Assembly (NCBI RefSeq): GCF_034702125.1 | Contig: NC_085872.1 | Location: forward strand, 28,551,634 to 28,615,633 | From: Engraulis encrasicolus | Taxonomy: Eukaryota > Chordata > Actinopteri > Clupeiformes > Engraulidae | Length of the DNA stretch: 64,000 bases | Direction of reading: 5' to 3' | Shown here: positions 1 to 32,865 of the stretch, one piece after another | How the letters are laid out: each line of letters starts with the position of its first letter | How positions within the stretch are numbered: the stretch's first letter is position 1 | Position numbers and translations under genes: made by a program | Notes under the pieces: generated by a model | Databases searched by the model: none | Seen by the model: the letters and a program-made list of their open reading frames with translations, nothing else | Told to the model about the DNA's origin: nothing

Positions 1-326
1 AGCACAGCACGGCACAGCACAACACACCCACAGACATGCACGACAAGAAGCATCATGGTCCAGCTGCATTGAGAACATTCGTGGCAAAATGCCCCCAATG
101 CTGCTTCTCTGCTGAGAATGGCTAGTGAGTAGCAACGGCGTGACAGTGCAAAACCAAGGAATGTGGCGGAGAGAGGGGAGACACACACACACACACACAC
201 ACACAGGGGTCTGCTGCTGAGGGGAAAAAATCTAAGAACCACCACATGGTAAGCACGGGCACAGAGATATACAACACAAAAACAAGCACGGCTAAAGAGG
301 ACACTATCACTAGGGGTAAAGGGGCA

Positions 327-504
327 CTAGGGGATACCGGGCCGATGCGGAGGAGCAGGAGGAGGTGATGGGAGAGGAGGTGGTGATGGAGAGGCAAGCG
401 AGTAGGGAGGTGAAGGACTCGGGACATGCTGGGCTTTACAGAAGAACTGCTTTGGGAGAATAGAAGGGGAAGGTGATGAGAGCCAGGTGTTAGGAGGAGA
501 GGTG
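327..504 (-). other. Possible alternative 3'-terminal exon of dnm3
   Basis: After the PRD exon donor at 1103, a pyrimidine-rich stretch ends in AG at 505-506. Joining there keeps frame and gives about 59 codons ending in a proline-rich run (SPPPLPSPPPPAPPHRPGIP) and a stop at 327-329. The composition suits a dynamin PRD tail, but the TIIRP-type ending of DNM2/DNM3 is absent. A second AG near 461 would give a different, non-PRD frame. Weakly supported. Confidence 0.2.
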
Positions 505-1099
505 CTATATGGGGCCGGGAGAATGCTTCATTCACATAGAAGCAGAGCAGTTTCCTGACGGGGCCCTTCAAGGGGCCTGCCTTGTAGGGGAGGGAGGGGG
601 GCGCCGACTGGGGAGAGGTAGTGGGGGTAGCACAGCATGGGGATGGGATTTGGATATCGAGGTGGGAATGATAATGGAAATATTGTGGAATGAAGACAAA
701 GAGAGGAAAAGAGACATATTCAGTGAAAGTTAGAAGCAAGAAAAAATCTTTACAGCACAGTTAGTTGGTTAAAGAAAGGTAAATATTTTAGGAAAAGGTG
801 AAGCAACTACTTTCCATTAACATAGCGAATTGTTATTACAATAGCTAACTGTTATTATTCTGCATATTGAATTACAGTGTTATGTATAAGCAGAGGAAAT
901 TACAGCCTTAGAGAAGAAAAAACATAAGAAGTGAACAATTTGCCAAGAAATAGGGGGCAGCAAATTATATTGAGGAGATTAACTACATGTTCTATGGTAG
1001 TCCATATTAGTTTGTACGTACAGCACTACCTGTTAAACCTGAACTTTCCAAATTTCTAATGTGTGTCAACGTGAGGGCATACCTGTGTGCGACGCGTAC

Positions 1100-19949
<18,850 letters not shown>

Positions 19950-22900
19950 GGTGCTGGCCGAGTAATAACGCGAGGTGCGTGGGCAGAAAGATAGGATGCG
20001 GTGATATCTTGTCCAGGCTACCGATGTTGTTGGTGTGCAGTCATCTAGTCGCACATTGCCCTAAGCCAAGGGTTGATTCAGCTGAGGACAGATGCAGAGA
20101 ATATTGCGCAGTTGCTCGCCATCACGACATTACATGTTCAAGGACATTCAGGAGCTTTGGTGTTACACAGCTAATACTACGCTCAGACATAACGCATGAT
20201 ACATAGGCTACTAAGCAATATGGCTTAGGTCATATGCAATCGAAAAAATACAGTTGTGCACATTAATTCACAGGCATGTGATTTGATGCTGTCTTGTTGC
20301 GCGTCTCAACCGCGCCACATCATCGTTGTTATATTGACGACAACAGCACCTAAAACAAAATAGCCTTACCGTTGGCGCTGTCCTCTTGACCCAAAGTGAT
20401 TCTCCTCTGCAGTGCTGAGCGACGAAACAACAGGCAGGTTTACCAAGGCGCTTATCCGATCCTCTTTTTTTCACAGGATATTCCGTACCATCACCTGTAC
20501 ACCCTGAGCCGCGCCACCTTCAATGAAAGGCCTGTTGCTAAAATCGTATTTTCAGCGATTCGGGTGGTTACATCCGTGCGTCAGGACTTCATCCCAGAGC
20601 CATTTTCACCAATGACAGATTAATCTTTCTTTAACGCAGCCGCACTAATTACAATGTAACGCTCCACAGCGTGAGAGAACTGACGCATTATGTAACCAAT
20701 GCCAGGAGAGCTGTCATGATGAGGCGGACGGTGAGGCACCCTATAGGCAGAGCACACAGCACAACAAACCCGCCTATCCCTGTTTACAATCGCGTCGTCC
20801 TAATCGTGACTCATGATGCTCTACAGCAGAGAACAATATTTTACCCAATGCCGCAGAGTGGTGAATGCATCAATTGACATATTAAGCATGTTTAACATAC
20901 CTGTGCATTTTCTTTGGATTAGTCAAGTGCTCTCTGCCAAATGCCAGCACTGACAAGAGATTTCATTTGACCACTATGTCTGAGGGACCTTCAGAACACA
21001 GTGCCACTGACATGTCGGTAGGCGGCAGTATTATCAAGAAGACTGGACACTCCTCGCACGTGCTGGGCCTATATTGAGGCAATTATTTGATCCCATCTAT
21101 CCATGAAAGTAATGTAGGCCTAGTCTTCATCTCAGAACGAAATGAAATAGAATGTCAATCAATTAATATAGGCCTATCAATGCAGATAAATTAATAAATC
21201 AAGTATGGTGTTGATTATCAAGTATGGTGTTGAAGTATGGCCTGCTTTGTGTACATCCATGATCAAAGTCTGTGTTATATAGGGCCTACATACAATCTAC
21301 CAAAAAAGAAAACATACAACTATATATAGCTGACTTTCAACAATCACCTTGCTGCCATTCTTATGGTATAGCAGAAGAATTCTTCACCGAAAAGGTTTCT
21401 GTGTCACAAATGAGTCACTGAAAAAAATGGCCTAATTAAAGGATGACGTCCAGGTCCTGTGCCCAGAAGCATCTGGATGTATGTTTGCGAGTAAACGGGT
21501 CTGAAGTGAACATGAGGGTCAGTCCTTTTTTTAGACTGAAAGTGTGTAGGGTTTCAGAGCAGTTATACTATCCCGCATGCCTGTCCAACAGATCAAAGGA
21601 ACCACAGCTGTATTTACAAAAGAAGACGTACATACATAGATTCTTAAGTCACCTATTGCCAGTCAGTGACGTAAAATGTCACTAGTGGCAATAAATTAGA
21701 CTTTCTGCTGCAACCCCTCTTGTCTCTCACATCATGTTTTAGTGTGATCTTTCTGTTCACATGTGATGCGCAGGCATGGCATCTTTTTCCACACATACAC
21801 ATGCATGCATTTATGACATGAAACTGAACCATGAAAAGGACATATCTGGCAAAGCGAAAGGCGTATGCATATGTGCATTAATTAGGATAGTTAGTGTATG
21901 AATATTAAAACACATTTCAAATTGTTTCTTGAAAATAGGCTATTGCATATCAAACAGAATGCCATTCCCATTCTATGTGTATATATTTCTTTTTATTTTA
22001 CAATATTTTATAATATTCATCCTAGAGAGATATTTGTGCAAAGACTGTGCAAATGTACAACTAACAATGACATGCAAGTATACAATGACCAAAGTGTTTT
22101 CTGCACTGAAGAAAATGTTGGGCAGAGGGAAAAAAATGTTTTGATGGTAACAGAAAATGTCTTGAAAAACTCTGTGTACTTCCTTGCTTACTCACAAGCT
22201 GAAACTTCCAAACCCCTGTCATCAGTCCAGCAGGCTTGCGCTGGTTTAAAACGGGGTCTTTTTTAGTTGCCGAAGGCACGTGTTTGGTGAGCATGTCACA
22301 AGCCCACTGACTGTTGTTTCAATTCACGTGCAGAACACATTCCCTTTTTACAGTTCCCAATATCATCGTCACCTGGACACAGTGGTTTATCCTCCAGTTT
22401 AACTGGACCAAGGAACAAGATGGATATTGTGCATTTCAGGCTTTCCTTGTATGAGGTTTGTTATGTTCTCATTTTTTAAATAAAACTCGCTGATTTCTAT
22501 AACAGACTACAAGTCCTTCCCATTTTTGTTTCAAGCAAAAGTTCCATGCAAAAGTTCCATTTGCTGGTTCTCTTTTTTTCCTTCTGAAAGTTCTGAGGGA
22601 GAGATTCTCAAATAACATGACTTGTTCCAATGACAAATATTATACCAGATATCAACATCTGCTGAATGTGATAGCCTGGGGTGTTTTGTAGTAGTTGGCC
22701 TTTTATGATGATAAATGAACTAAGGCAGAGTGGTTCATTTAAACTTATGTGTGCGTGCAGAAGTATTTAGATTGAAGTTTGTGAACGTCCTGGGGGACCA
22801 TGATGACTGTACCTGGGTGTGTGTATAAATATGATATATTTGTATAACTTCTGTTCAAATTCTTCTCTGCTTAAGCTATTTGTCATGTGTGCGCCATGGT

Positions 22901-23157
22901 TATATTATTTGTCTGTACAGTGTCAGATTTGAAGGGGTAGCCTAGTTCGCGAGCTCCTTCTTCCACGTGTTGTGGCCACACGATTAGCAGTCACATGGTT
23001 GAAACTCATGGCAGAACATCACAATATAAACAGCTATGTTTTGAAATGCATGTGGAGTGTGGAGATTTGGTGGGGGGTCTCCCTCAGCATCCGGGATGAT
23101 TCGGTCCGGTCTCAGTGTTTTCCTTCATAAGTCCCCAGAGGAGGCAAAAGCTCCCGT

Positions 23158-23312
23158 TTAACCTGTGACGGACTGCACATCCTGTTTGAATACGCTCCGC
23201 AGGGTTGACTTGACTGCAGTTCTCATCTGAGGATTCACTTCTTGGGGAGACTCCAGTTCGCTCATTTCACAGTCTATCAAAACACCCCTTTGGGGGTGGG
23301 CCGAGGGTCCCT
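23158..23312 (-). pseudogene. Orphan exon-like ORF, unidentified
   Basis: In antisense a pyrimidine-containing acceptor ending TTTGCAG opens a 50-codon frame with a stop at 23158-23160. It contains the peptides GPSAHPQRGVLIDCEMSELE and NPQMRTAVKSTLRSVFKQD. The composition is protein-like and free of repeats, and the acceptor is good. It could be a terminal exon of an unrecognised minus-strand gene or a relic. I recognise no family and see no partner exon. Confidence 0.2.
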
Positions 23313-23504
23313 CTGCAAACACACATGCCAAGAAGGCACCTGAGATGCACACATAAATACTAAACTAGGCCTACTGAAACTGAAGGGAGTGGACATGGGG
23401 AAACCTGAAGGGGTTTGACATTTGAACAACAACAATTGATTTGTGTATATTTTGTGCTTTCATTTGTGTTATATGTAATTGTATTATGTAATCGTAATTA
23501 CACG

Positions 23505-23725
23505 GAGCATTAGTCTGGAGCAGACATGTCTCAATGGTTGGAGTGCTGGTCTGAAGTTCAGAGGGTTGCAGGTTCAAATCCCACCCTTACCAGCACCTTT
23601 ATCCATGGTTAAAGAGCCCTTGAGGAAGGCACCTAATCCCACATTGCTCCAGGGTTTGTAACCAATACCCTGTACCTAAAATACCTGTAAATTGCTTTGG
23701 ATAAAAGCGTATTGTAATCTGAATT
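23505..23725 (+). mobile_element. tRNA-derived SINE, family C
   Basis: Head with A-box-like CAATGGTTGGAGTGCTGG and B-box GGTTCAAATCC. The tail AATTGCTTTGGATAAAAGCG is a common fish SINE/LINE 3' end. A related tail occurs near 37520-37575. Confidence 0.7.
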
Positions 23726-24517
23726 GAGCATGTGTGCCTTTTCACAATGAAATATTACTGGTTTGGCTGAATGTTTGAACACCATTGTGTTACAGAGTCT
23801 TCTATGGTTCAGCTTATTGCATAGGCCTACTATTTGTGTAACCTGGGAAGCTATTCTCAACTTTCCTAAGGCCCATGGATCACATTAGGCTCTCTACCAG
23901 CTGCCAAAATAAAGCCCGGTCCTTTGATGGATTATCATCCATGACTGGGTCCCCTCTGTATTTAAAAAAATGTTTTAAGTACTTTTTAAGACAATGAAGT
24001 TGATTCATTTTCAATGGTAAATGGAAAAGGAAAGTATCAACAAACAGCTGTCGGCAGACAGTGGATAGACCCATGGCAAAGCTATGATGTGTCATAGAAA
24101 TACTTTAAACTTGAAAACTGAAAACTGAAAAATTGTAACGTATCTCAGGGACACAGAGGGGAATAAATACCACGGTGTATATAAAGCACCATGCCTAATA
24201 TACAGGTGGGGGCTGCTGGTTATTTCAGCATAAGAAGGAAGAACAACTTGTTTTGGAACACATTTAGATGAATAAAACAGTTGGACATTACATAACTTGC
24301 TCAGCACTCCTCCCTGCTCCTGCCTGCAACTATGTATCTCACATCAATATACTCTACCCTCTCTCAGTCACCGAGCAAAGTTTGTCCACATTTGCACATC
24401 ATGCAGCCTCCAAGCAGCTTCAGCATATTAAACAAATTTTTAAAAATGTGTTTTTTAGGACTTTTTGCCTTTATTTCTGACAGGACAGTGGAGGACAAAT
24501 AGGAAATGAGTGGGGGG

Positions 24518-26570
24518 CAGAGGTGGAATGTCAAGTACAAACCCCAACTCCGATGAAGTTGGGACGTTTGGTAAACAGTGAATAAAATCAAAATGCTATC
24601 ATTTTCAAAACATTCAATCTATTCATTAGATGGAGAATAGTGAAAAGACAACATATTAAGTGTTAAAACCGAGAAAAAATATTGTTTTGGGGGACATATG
24701 TACTCATTTCTAATTTGATAAATCCAACACGTCTCAAAAGAGTTGGGACGGGGATCAGTGAATTTTAGTAAACATCCAAATAAGATAAAACAACAAGGAA
24801 GAACATTTCAAAATGAATTGTACTGACGGACAATATAGGTGTCCAGGTATAAGATCATCACAGAGAGGCTGAGTCACTCAGAATTAAAGATGCAAAGGGA
24901 ATAATTACCATAGTTATTACATACATTTTTGAATTCCCTTTGATTTACCACGATTGAGTGTATATAAGACATATTTTTGTTAATAAAATCATTGTATAGG
25001 TTCATGACATCATGAAATATATATTGGCTGTAGTCTCACTCTAGCACTCCAGGAATTAGAGTTATTGAAAATTGACCATATTAAGAATGCTTAATGCATG
25101 AAAATGATACAGGGGTGTAACATTCTCCTATGCACCCAAGCTCACCTGAAATAGAACCAGAAGACATAGGAAACTGTCCCTTGCTTACAGAAGTCAGCAG
25201 AAGTTGTAGAAGTTCTTCCATTCTTTTTTTAAAAAAATAACAGAGTCTTGCACATTCTGTGCTACAGTAAAAATGGACCATCCAACTTCTGTTAGTGCTA
25301 GCTTCAAAAGTCAGCCTCCATGATGGCATGCGGGTGCAGTAGTGCATTGGTTAAGATGTTCTCACTCATCTGTAGAGTTAAATACAGTGCTGAATGGTAT
25401 AAATGGGGTTTAAACAGCAAGAAAAGCCACTCATGCATTATATTTTGAAGGGAGATCTTCGATTACTGCCACATAGTAAGGTCAAATTGCATTCTCTACT
25501 ATGTTTTAACAGTTTGGCTCCATCATAAGGACCAGCAGGTGATAAAATGGTGGGTTTTTGGTCAAGACCTGTCACACTGTAAGCACTACAGAAAGGAAAA
25601 CATTGCAAAACATGACAAGGAATACACCCACCATTTAAGCTGGTGAAATCATGTCCAAGATAGGAATTAACACTGTTTTTTATATAAAATCATCTCATCG
25701 GTTAATGTATTTAACTGTTAAGTGTTGTCTTTTGTTTTGTTTTTAGTCTTCCTCGACATTTGCTGCCATTTATTGTCCCCGTCCCAACTCTTTTGAGACG
25801 TGTTGGATTTATCAAATTAGAAATGATTACATATGTCTCCCAAAACAATATTTTTTCTCAGTTTTAACACTTAATATGTTGTCTTTTCACTATTCTCCAT
25901 CTAATGAATAGATTGAATGTTTTGAAAATGATAGCATTTTGATTTTATTCACTGTTTACCAAACGTCCCAACTTCATCGGAGTTGGGGTTTGTATCTTTA
26001 GTTTGAGTTTTTGAGTTGAGTTTCTGTACTGAGTTTCTGTACTTTAGTAGTTTTTTTTCTGGAATTTGTACTTATTTGAGTAAAAATAAAAATGCAGACT
26101 TTTACCTTTACTCAATTACATTTTTTGACAATTACTTGTTCTTTCTACTACTTACCTTTCTAGAAGAAGACTTTGTTACTAGTTACATTTATCCCAGGTT
26201 TTCCTGTTGTGTTTCGTGGATATTTGAGTAGCCTCAGTTGCGGGCAGGGTGGTGAGACCAAGCCCCTCTTTCAAACTGACACCCAGATAGAGAAGATACT
26301 GTAAAAAATATTAACAGGACTCCATAGTCATATTCAAATAGAACCGAAAACCGTTGCAGAAACTTTTTCCTATTGGATCAAGTAGCCAGACATACTTGTA
26401 CTTTTGTACTCATTAAAAGTACATTTAAAAGTACATTTAAAAGTTAGTACTTATGACTTTTACTTAAGTACATTTTTGGTGTACAACGTTTATTTTCACT
26501 TGAGTAATTTTTTCGCAGGGTACTTCTACTTTTCCTTAAGTACACAACTTCAGCACTTCTTCCACCTCTG
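24518..26570. mobile_element. hAT-type MITE, host of a Tc1-like insertion
   Basis: TIRs CAGAGGTGG and CCACCTCTG are flanked by GTGGGGGG (24510-24517) and GTGGGGAG (26571-26578), an 8-bp target duplication with one mismatch. Its subterminal sequence alternates AAGTAC/GTACTT motifs. Without the inner insertion it is about 600 bp. No ORF. Confidence 0.8.
24538..25992 (+). mobile_element. Tc1-like transposon, decayed, IR/DR type
   Basis: TA-flanked, with inverted repeats of about 210 bp beginning CAAACCCCAACTCCGATGAA. Each repeat carries GTTGGGACG at its outer end and again at its inner end, the IR/DR layout of Tc1-like elements. The interior around 25320-25420 looks like a transposase frame broken by stops. 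Confidence 0.75.
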
Positions 26571-29383
26571 GTGGGGAGGGAGAGATGGGGAAGGATCGTC
26601 TAATCACGCGGGCCGGAATCGAACCCAGGTCGCCGGTGTAGCAATATAGTGCCCAGCCGCTAGGCCACGGCGGGGCCAGCACTTCTGTTTCTTAAAGTTC
26701 AGTATGTGCAATCAGTGTTCACATAAATGCAGACTCATATACCATTGTGTCAGAGCAGCGCCGCTATTCACACACTGCATAATGATTATACATACAGTAG
26801 CCTGTACTTAGAATGTCAGGTGCCCACCAGTAATTTCAGATGGACATATCACTGGTATTAGGTTTAACTGAAATTCCAAGCATTTAATGTGTGAAAGACC
26901 AGTCCTGTACAAGACATGCTGCTGGAACTCAAGACAAGATAGTCAGGTCACACCCATAGCTAGATTGTTCATAAGGCATACAGGGCATTTGCCCGGTGGA
27001 CTGTTGATGATTTTGTGCCTGGTCCTCCCCTCAATGTAGTGGTATCCAGTCCACATAATAGATGACTAAAGATATTGTCCCAGGCTTCATTGTCTCTGTG
27101 AATGCCTGGTGGACGGTCTTGGCCGAAAATGCCCTGCCTGATTTTTTGACCCAGCCCAGCCCTGCAGTCACACCCCCATAAGTACACGAGACAGAGGAGT
27201 CTGCTCTTCAGGTTGGCAACCACATTGTATCAGAGGGACACCAGCGTTCCAGGAAGCCTGTTTATTTCTCTGATTATACACCTGGCTGATGCATTCTCTC
27301 TAGACAGCCTATAATTCATGAGGCAGGAGGAGAAATTCAAACACCCACATTAACTTAGCAGACCAGGAAATAACCTGCCGCCAGTATGACCCGTTTAGGT
27401 TAGTGGTACCCCTGGCTCACAGAAAGTTACGGTGCCTGACTACAGGGGTGTCGTTCAGGGGTGTAAAGTGTGACTGAGTCACCCAGGGCCCTATGTATAT
27501 AGGGGGGCCACATACAGTCGCTCCATTGGAGCTGATTGTACATAGTGCCCACAACTTGCTGAAACTTCATTCTTAAATAGCTTCTCTATTTTTCATCATA
27601 CTCAAATGACACTTCATGATATCCTCCAGCTTACCTATTCAAATGGTCAAAATGAAATATAATGTAATTCCTAAAGAATTGTGGAAGATACACCAACTTG
27701 TTACATCCATGGTGTTTCGGTCAAAAAGGACCATTAATTTACATCTCCTAAAGTTATATACAGTAATATTACATTCACTTTACTCTCATATTCTTTTTTG
27801 TTAGGCTTTTCAGAATACAACCATATGTGCCACATTAGTATAGATGTTTACAGTTAGTTGAAATCAAAGAAACTCAAGAGAAAGAACAATCTCATGGCGG
27901 GGAATGCATTGGCCACGGTGTAGTACGGGGGCGTTGCCTGAGGACACGAGTGGATGGAAAATTAACTCCCTTGCGCATGGTCATTGGTCATCCATCCACG
28001 ATGGATGCCATTTTCGTACTCCGTAATTTGTGGCCAAGTAACGGCAGCTGTTGGTCAGCAGTAATTGCTGGGGGTAATTAAGGACAGCTGACAGACATTC
28101 ACGCTGTCCTATGACCTGTTCCACAGTGAATAACATTTCCGTACTCCCCTCGCCATCATTTCCTACTACGCTGTTATGACGTGAGTAAGCCCTCTTGTCT
28201 CAAGCCTCTTTGGTTGAAATACTTGAAAAAAGAGGTGTTCCAAACGGCCTGAAAGCCTCTGAGAGGCCCTAGACTCCAGAGGGTTAATAAAACGAATTGG
28301 TGCAAGATAAGAAATAACATTAAAATCACATTGGAAATGTTTCAAAAGGATGTCTAAAAGGTATTAATCACAAAATATGCAAATCAGATTTTTAATCAAT
28401 GTATTATTACCTTTTTTGTGTAGGCGGTCAATTTTGACCGTTAACGCCATGAACGTAACCATGTTTCTAACACAACCAGAGGGTTAAAATCCTCAATGAT
28501 GGAACATTGCATTTTCACATGCCAACCTACCTCATTGGTGAGGTGTGCTTTTTCAAGAAAATCTTGTAAGCAGTAGGTGGCTGGAGAAAGAGGCCATTCA
28601 TACAGCAATCAAAGCTACAATAAATCATGGCCGCACACCATTAACTCCAGTCTTACATAACACTCAGGAACATTGAATTGCATGTGCATTGGTATTTACT
28701 ACACTCTTACTACAGTGTGTGAAAAAAAAAGACAGAAGAAGCATTGCTCCAGTGGTGTAGTCTACGTAGAACGCGGGTATACGGAGTATACCCACTTCTA
28801 AATTTCAGGGATTTCAGTATACCCACTTAAAATTGATTGATCCATTATTTTGAATAGCACAAATATATACAGTATACCCACTTCAAAAATGCTCAAATAT
28901 ACAGTATACCCACCATAAAAAAGTAGACTACACCACTGCATTGCTCCATGTCATGTTTTGTACATTCCATCGGATGGACACTTTGGAAAACATAGAACTA
29001 CAAAAGTGCAAATATCTACAAAAAGTGCAAAAGGTGCTTTGACTGGATGCGTGGAGGGTGGAGAGTGGGTGAGGCTGTTGGCCGGGGAGGTTGGTGGGTT
29101 TGTTATGAACCTCCTCCCCTGTCCTGTCTGCGGAGTAAGTTTAAGGGTCTGTTGGCCCTTAGGTGGAACTAGGATTCCTTAAAACTTTCCATGCTGCAGT
29201 GTATCCTGAAATGGGTACAGTACCAACCTGGCTCTGGCCTGTCAGGCTGTTGTGGAATATAACTAGGTTGTCCATACAATCAGGTAATTGGAGTGCTTCT
29301 GGGTCTTCACCTTTTTCCCTTGGTGCTCATCAGTGTAGAGGGGTTCTCTAACTTGGTCCAGGTAGACAAATGCTGAGGCATTC

Positions 29384-29518
29384 AAGGTTGCAATTCTTAC
29401 TTTTTTAAAATTTGGTTACAATGCCTACGCGTTTCGGCCCTTATGGCCTGAAGGGCTGAAAAGCATAGACATTGTAGCCAAAAAAAGGTAAAAATTGCAA
29501 CCTATCTGGACCTAGGTT
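29384..29518. repeat. Small imperfect palindrome
   Basis: AGGTTGCAATTCTTAC at one end is answered by GTAAAAATTGCAACCT at the other, with CGTTTCGGCCC near the centre. The 135-bp hairpin looks like a foldback MITE. No coding capacity. Confidence 0.55.
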
Positions 29519-30126
29519 GTCCATGATGTTTTGAATCTTACTTCCCTCTACAACAGTCGGTCTCGGATGAGTCATATCCAAACTCCTGTTGAGCACCTAT
29601 CTGGATTATTTAATGAGTTTATTCCTGTTCCTCTTCTAGCATACCCCCACTCCTGTAGACCACAACATACAGCAGAACACCAGAGATTCTTTAAGTATGT
29701 AGAGATATGCCAATGTTATATTGCTATGTGCACCTAACACGACCAGGTTCCGGTCTGCCTAAAGGAGTGTGTCATAATACTCCTAGCATTGAATAGAACA
29801 GTCCTTAGGTCTGCCTAGGTCTGCCTAAAGGGGGATTTCCCCCCCTCCCCCTTGCAATAATAGAACCCGGAAACAATGGGCCAATGGAACCTCTCTCTCT
29901 CTCTACTCTCTCTGAGAACACCCTGCCATGCTTATGGCACAGGAACAGGATCTCCATGCTACAATGGACCGCTCACTAATCTGAGGCTCTGCAATGCTTG
30001 CTTGACCAGTTCTTTATCTTGTAGTCTGGTACAGTTACACAAATGGAGATCTATGTGTATCTCTTCAATCTTTCAGAAGAAGGATGCTCACCTTTCTCCA
30101 GGTAACAATGTCAGGTCATCTCTCTC

Positions 30127-30253
30127 TTTTTTTGTGGTCTTTTTCGACTTGGGAATTGGGAGAGAGACGGGAAGGGGTCGGCAAAGGACCCGGGCCAGGA
30201 ATCGAAGCCGCATGGCAGGCGAGGGCCCTACCGGTTGGCCACGGCAGGGCCAA
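30127..30253 (-). mobile_element. SINE family A, 5'-truncated body
   Basis: Antisense stretch from TGGTCTTTTTCGACTTGGG through GACCCGGGCCAGGAATCGAA to CCGGTTGGCCACGGCAGGGC, matching the family A head. Confidence 0.7.
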
Positions 30254-31578
30254 TGTAAGGTCATCTCAATGTCAATGTCAGGTTTCTCGGTACAATGTCA
30301 GGTCATCAGTGCATGGTTTATGGTATAGACACAATGCACCAGTGACTTTCTCAGATATAGCCTATACCCTTGCTTCTCCTGACCAATGCAAGACACATTT
30401 CATACCTCCTGACCCGATTCTCCTCATTATGAGGTCATACAGTGATGCCTATCCATCACTGGGTAGACTGGAGCAAGACAGAAATGCGGTTATATAATAT
30501 TATTATGACCTAATGGAATGTTGGAGCCAAGGCATCACTGTTGTCTACAGCAATTTCCTATAGCATCCATCTTTCAGAATTTCTATCTCAGTGGCCACAA
30601 GACTTGCACACCTGGATATCTGACAAGCACTGGTGCTGTTGGAAAGAATTTGGAAAGAAAAAAGGGAGATTAACAGTTTCATAGCATTTTTATTGCTGCA
30701 TGAAAAATCATAGTGGTCTTTGTCTGGTGCAGTAAGCACAAAACCTGTGTTTTTGGACCTGTAAAAAAATCATTTTCGGCAAGTGGGAGGATGATGGGCA
30801 TAGTAAAGGACTTGAACAAGATAAATCATCATCATCTCAGCCATGGTCCGCTTGTTTATATTATATAACGCGGTGGCCTGGCTGGATGTGCAGAAGCCAT
30901 TTGTTTATTTCATCTCTTGAGAACCTGCATGGGGCTCTGAGCACTGATCCACCTGACCAAAGCTCCCTCCTACACCCCCGCCCCCCCACTTCCCTCACCC
31001 CCCTCCCCTAACTCACTTAATTCTTTGAGTTGTTTTTTCCTCTTTTTTTCTCTCCTGTCTGTCCTTCCCCTATTCCCCGGTAAACATGTGCTTCACACAC
31101 ACTTACTCATAAACAAGTCTGCCACTCTTCCTGTTTCTAAGTAGTGTGGATCCACAGTGGCCAAGGGGCAGGCGCGACTCGTCGGACCCATAAACAGCCA
31201 GGGGTTGCGGGGGTTGAAGAGTGGAGGAAGGTGGAATCGGTTGTTGAAGGGGGGTGGGGTGGGGTAGGGGGTCACATACCTGACTCACCTGCTGAGGAGG
31301 CGAGGATGCTTGTCCATCCACCACACCCACTTGACTGGGGTTGATTAAACATCAAAGAAATAATTGGTGTCTAAACAGCTGTTGGGAAATAGAGAGAGTG
31401 ATTGCGGTGACTTGCCATGTCACGCACAAATAAGGAGGCTGGAGTCTGCGCCTCTGCGTCGCATCCCGTAAATTTTACACCGTGATTAGCGGTTTCATTT
31501 CTGACAACGAGATCTTGCGCACTCTTACGGGCATTCCCTTTTTTATTCACAGGTCTAGCTCCCTTCCCTCGGTAAACA

Positions 31579-31740
31579 ATACACAGGGCCACTGACAGGT
31601 TTAGCAGGGCCCAGGACAGAGTCGTCTGAAAGGGCCCCCCAGCACAATACATACAATGTAATGAGGATTCAATTCTGGGGCCCCTCTCTCCCTGGGCCCG
31701 GGACAACTGTCCCCTTTGTCCCACCCTGTCGGCACCCCTG
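31579..31740. mobile_element. Short interspersed DNA repeat, copy 1
   Basis: Matches 32866-33015 over most of its length, sharing AATACATACAATGTAATGA and GTCGGCACCCCTG. No ORF. Confidence 0.55.
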
Positions 31741-32148
31741 ACAATACATGTCTAGACGCCCTGATGCATGCACTGAGCTAAACATCTCAAGGTGTTGTGC
31801 CATTTGTTTACGGCAGGGCATCTGTGGTCAATGAAGCCACTACAACTTGTTTACAAAGTAAATTGCTTTCACTAATTGTGGTACTTTCTCTTCCCTGCTG
31901 ACAGGGTAATGAGGACACATGCGAACGCTGGAGAGATTAAGCGGATACGCTGATTGAACTGATTGAAAGTGGCATGTTGAGAAACTTGCCCCCTTTTTTA
32001 TACACACATTCTTCTGTCTATTAGTTACTTTCATTTGGTTTCATGTAGAAAACAACATATGCACACATGCTAACTAACAAAGGCAAAGATTGTGTGATTG
32101 GGTAAGGTGCAGTGCATATCCATTTTATTTGGTGCAATCAACAGTGAG

Positions 32149-32456
32149 TTAACCCATTGATGCCTGATGTTGCGTTGCGCAACATTGGCCCTGGCGCCTG
32201 GAGCTGCGTTACGCAACATTCAGGCTCATGAGATTTGAGACAACTTTATTAAAAAAATCTCTGTTTGTTTGAGATGAATTAACACTTTGTAATGAAAAAT
32301 GAGGGTCTTAGCGTTTAAATGCAACTTAGTGCACATTTTTATGTGCTTCAGAAGCTGAGATATTTAGGTTTTTATAGGCCGAGGCCAGATTTTCTTAAAA
32401 AGGGCTCAGGCATTCAGCAGCCTTTTTTGCAGGTGCCTTAGGCGCCAATGGGTTAA
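32149..32456. mobile_element. TTAA-flanked MITE (piggyBac-type)
   Basis: TTAACCCATT at one end and AATGGGTTAA at the other, so TTAA is duplicated. A second copy lies at 53317-53621 and a partial one near 13553-13730; all share GAGATATTTAGG. Near its left end GTTGCGTTGCGCAAC and GCGTTACGCAAC form short palindromes. Confidence 0.75.
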
Positions 32457-32865
32457 TGAAATTACCGCTGCATTCTTTTCATGTTTACTGGGAAATGTAC
32501 TGTATGAGTGAACATGTGCATCCTCAATTATTTTGTTGAATGCTAGGATAGTGACCCCTGATTCTAATGATGCCTGATGCCAGTTCAAACAAAATAAGAT
32601 GTAATAAATTGGATAGGATGGCTCTCCTTGAGTAGGCTAATATAACAACTTTAAAATATGTATCTATTGATAATCAGTCTCTGGTAGTATTTATGCACCA
32701 TGAGCTGCATGTTCTTATGAATTGGGCTTTACATACTTGGTTAACTTGTTTATCATCTGGTTTTGGTACTTGTTGTCAGTCAATTGTAAGCAACATGGCC
32801 TACTTAATGGGGTTTTCCCATCTATGGTCAAACTATGAAGTCCTTTATTGCTGAGTCCACATACG

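Larger units (their letters stand above)
24434..26679 (-). mobile_element. SINE family A split by nested insertions
   Basis: The antisense SINE body runs to 24517 and resumes at 26571 (CGGGCCGGAATCGAACCCAG to CCGCTAGGCCACGGCGGGGC). The gap holds an hAT-type MITE (24518-26570), itself split by a Tc1-like element (24538-25992). This gives three transposition events in order. Confidence 0.75.
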
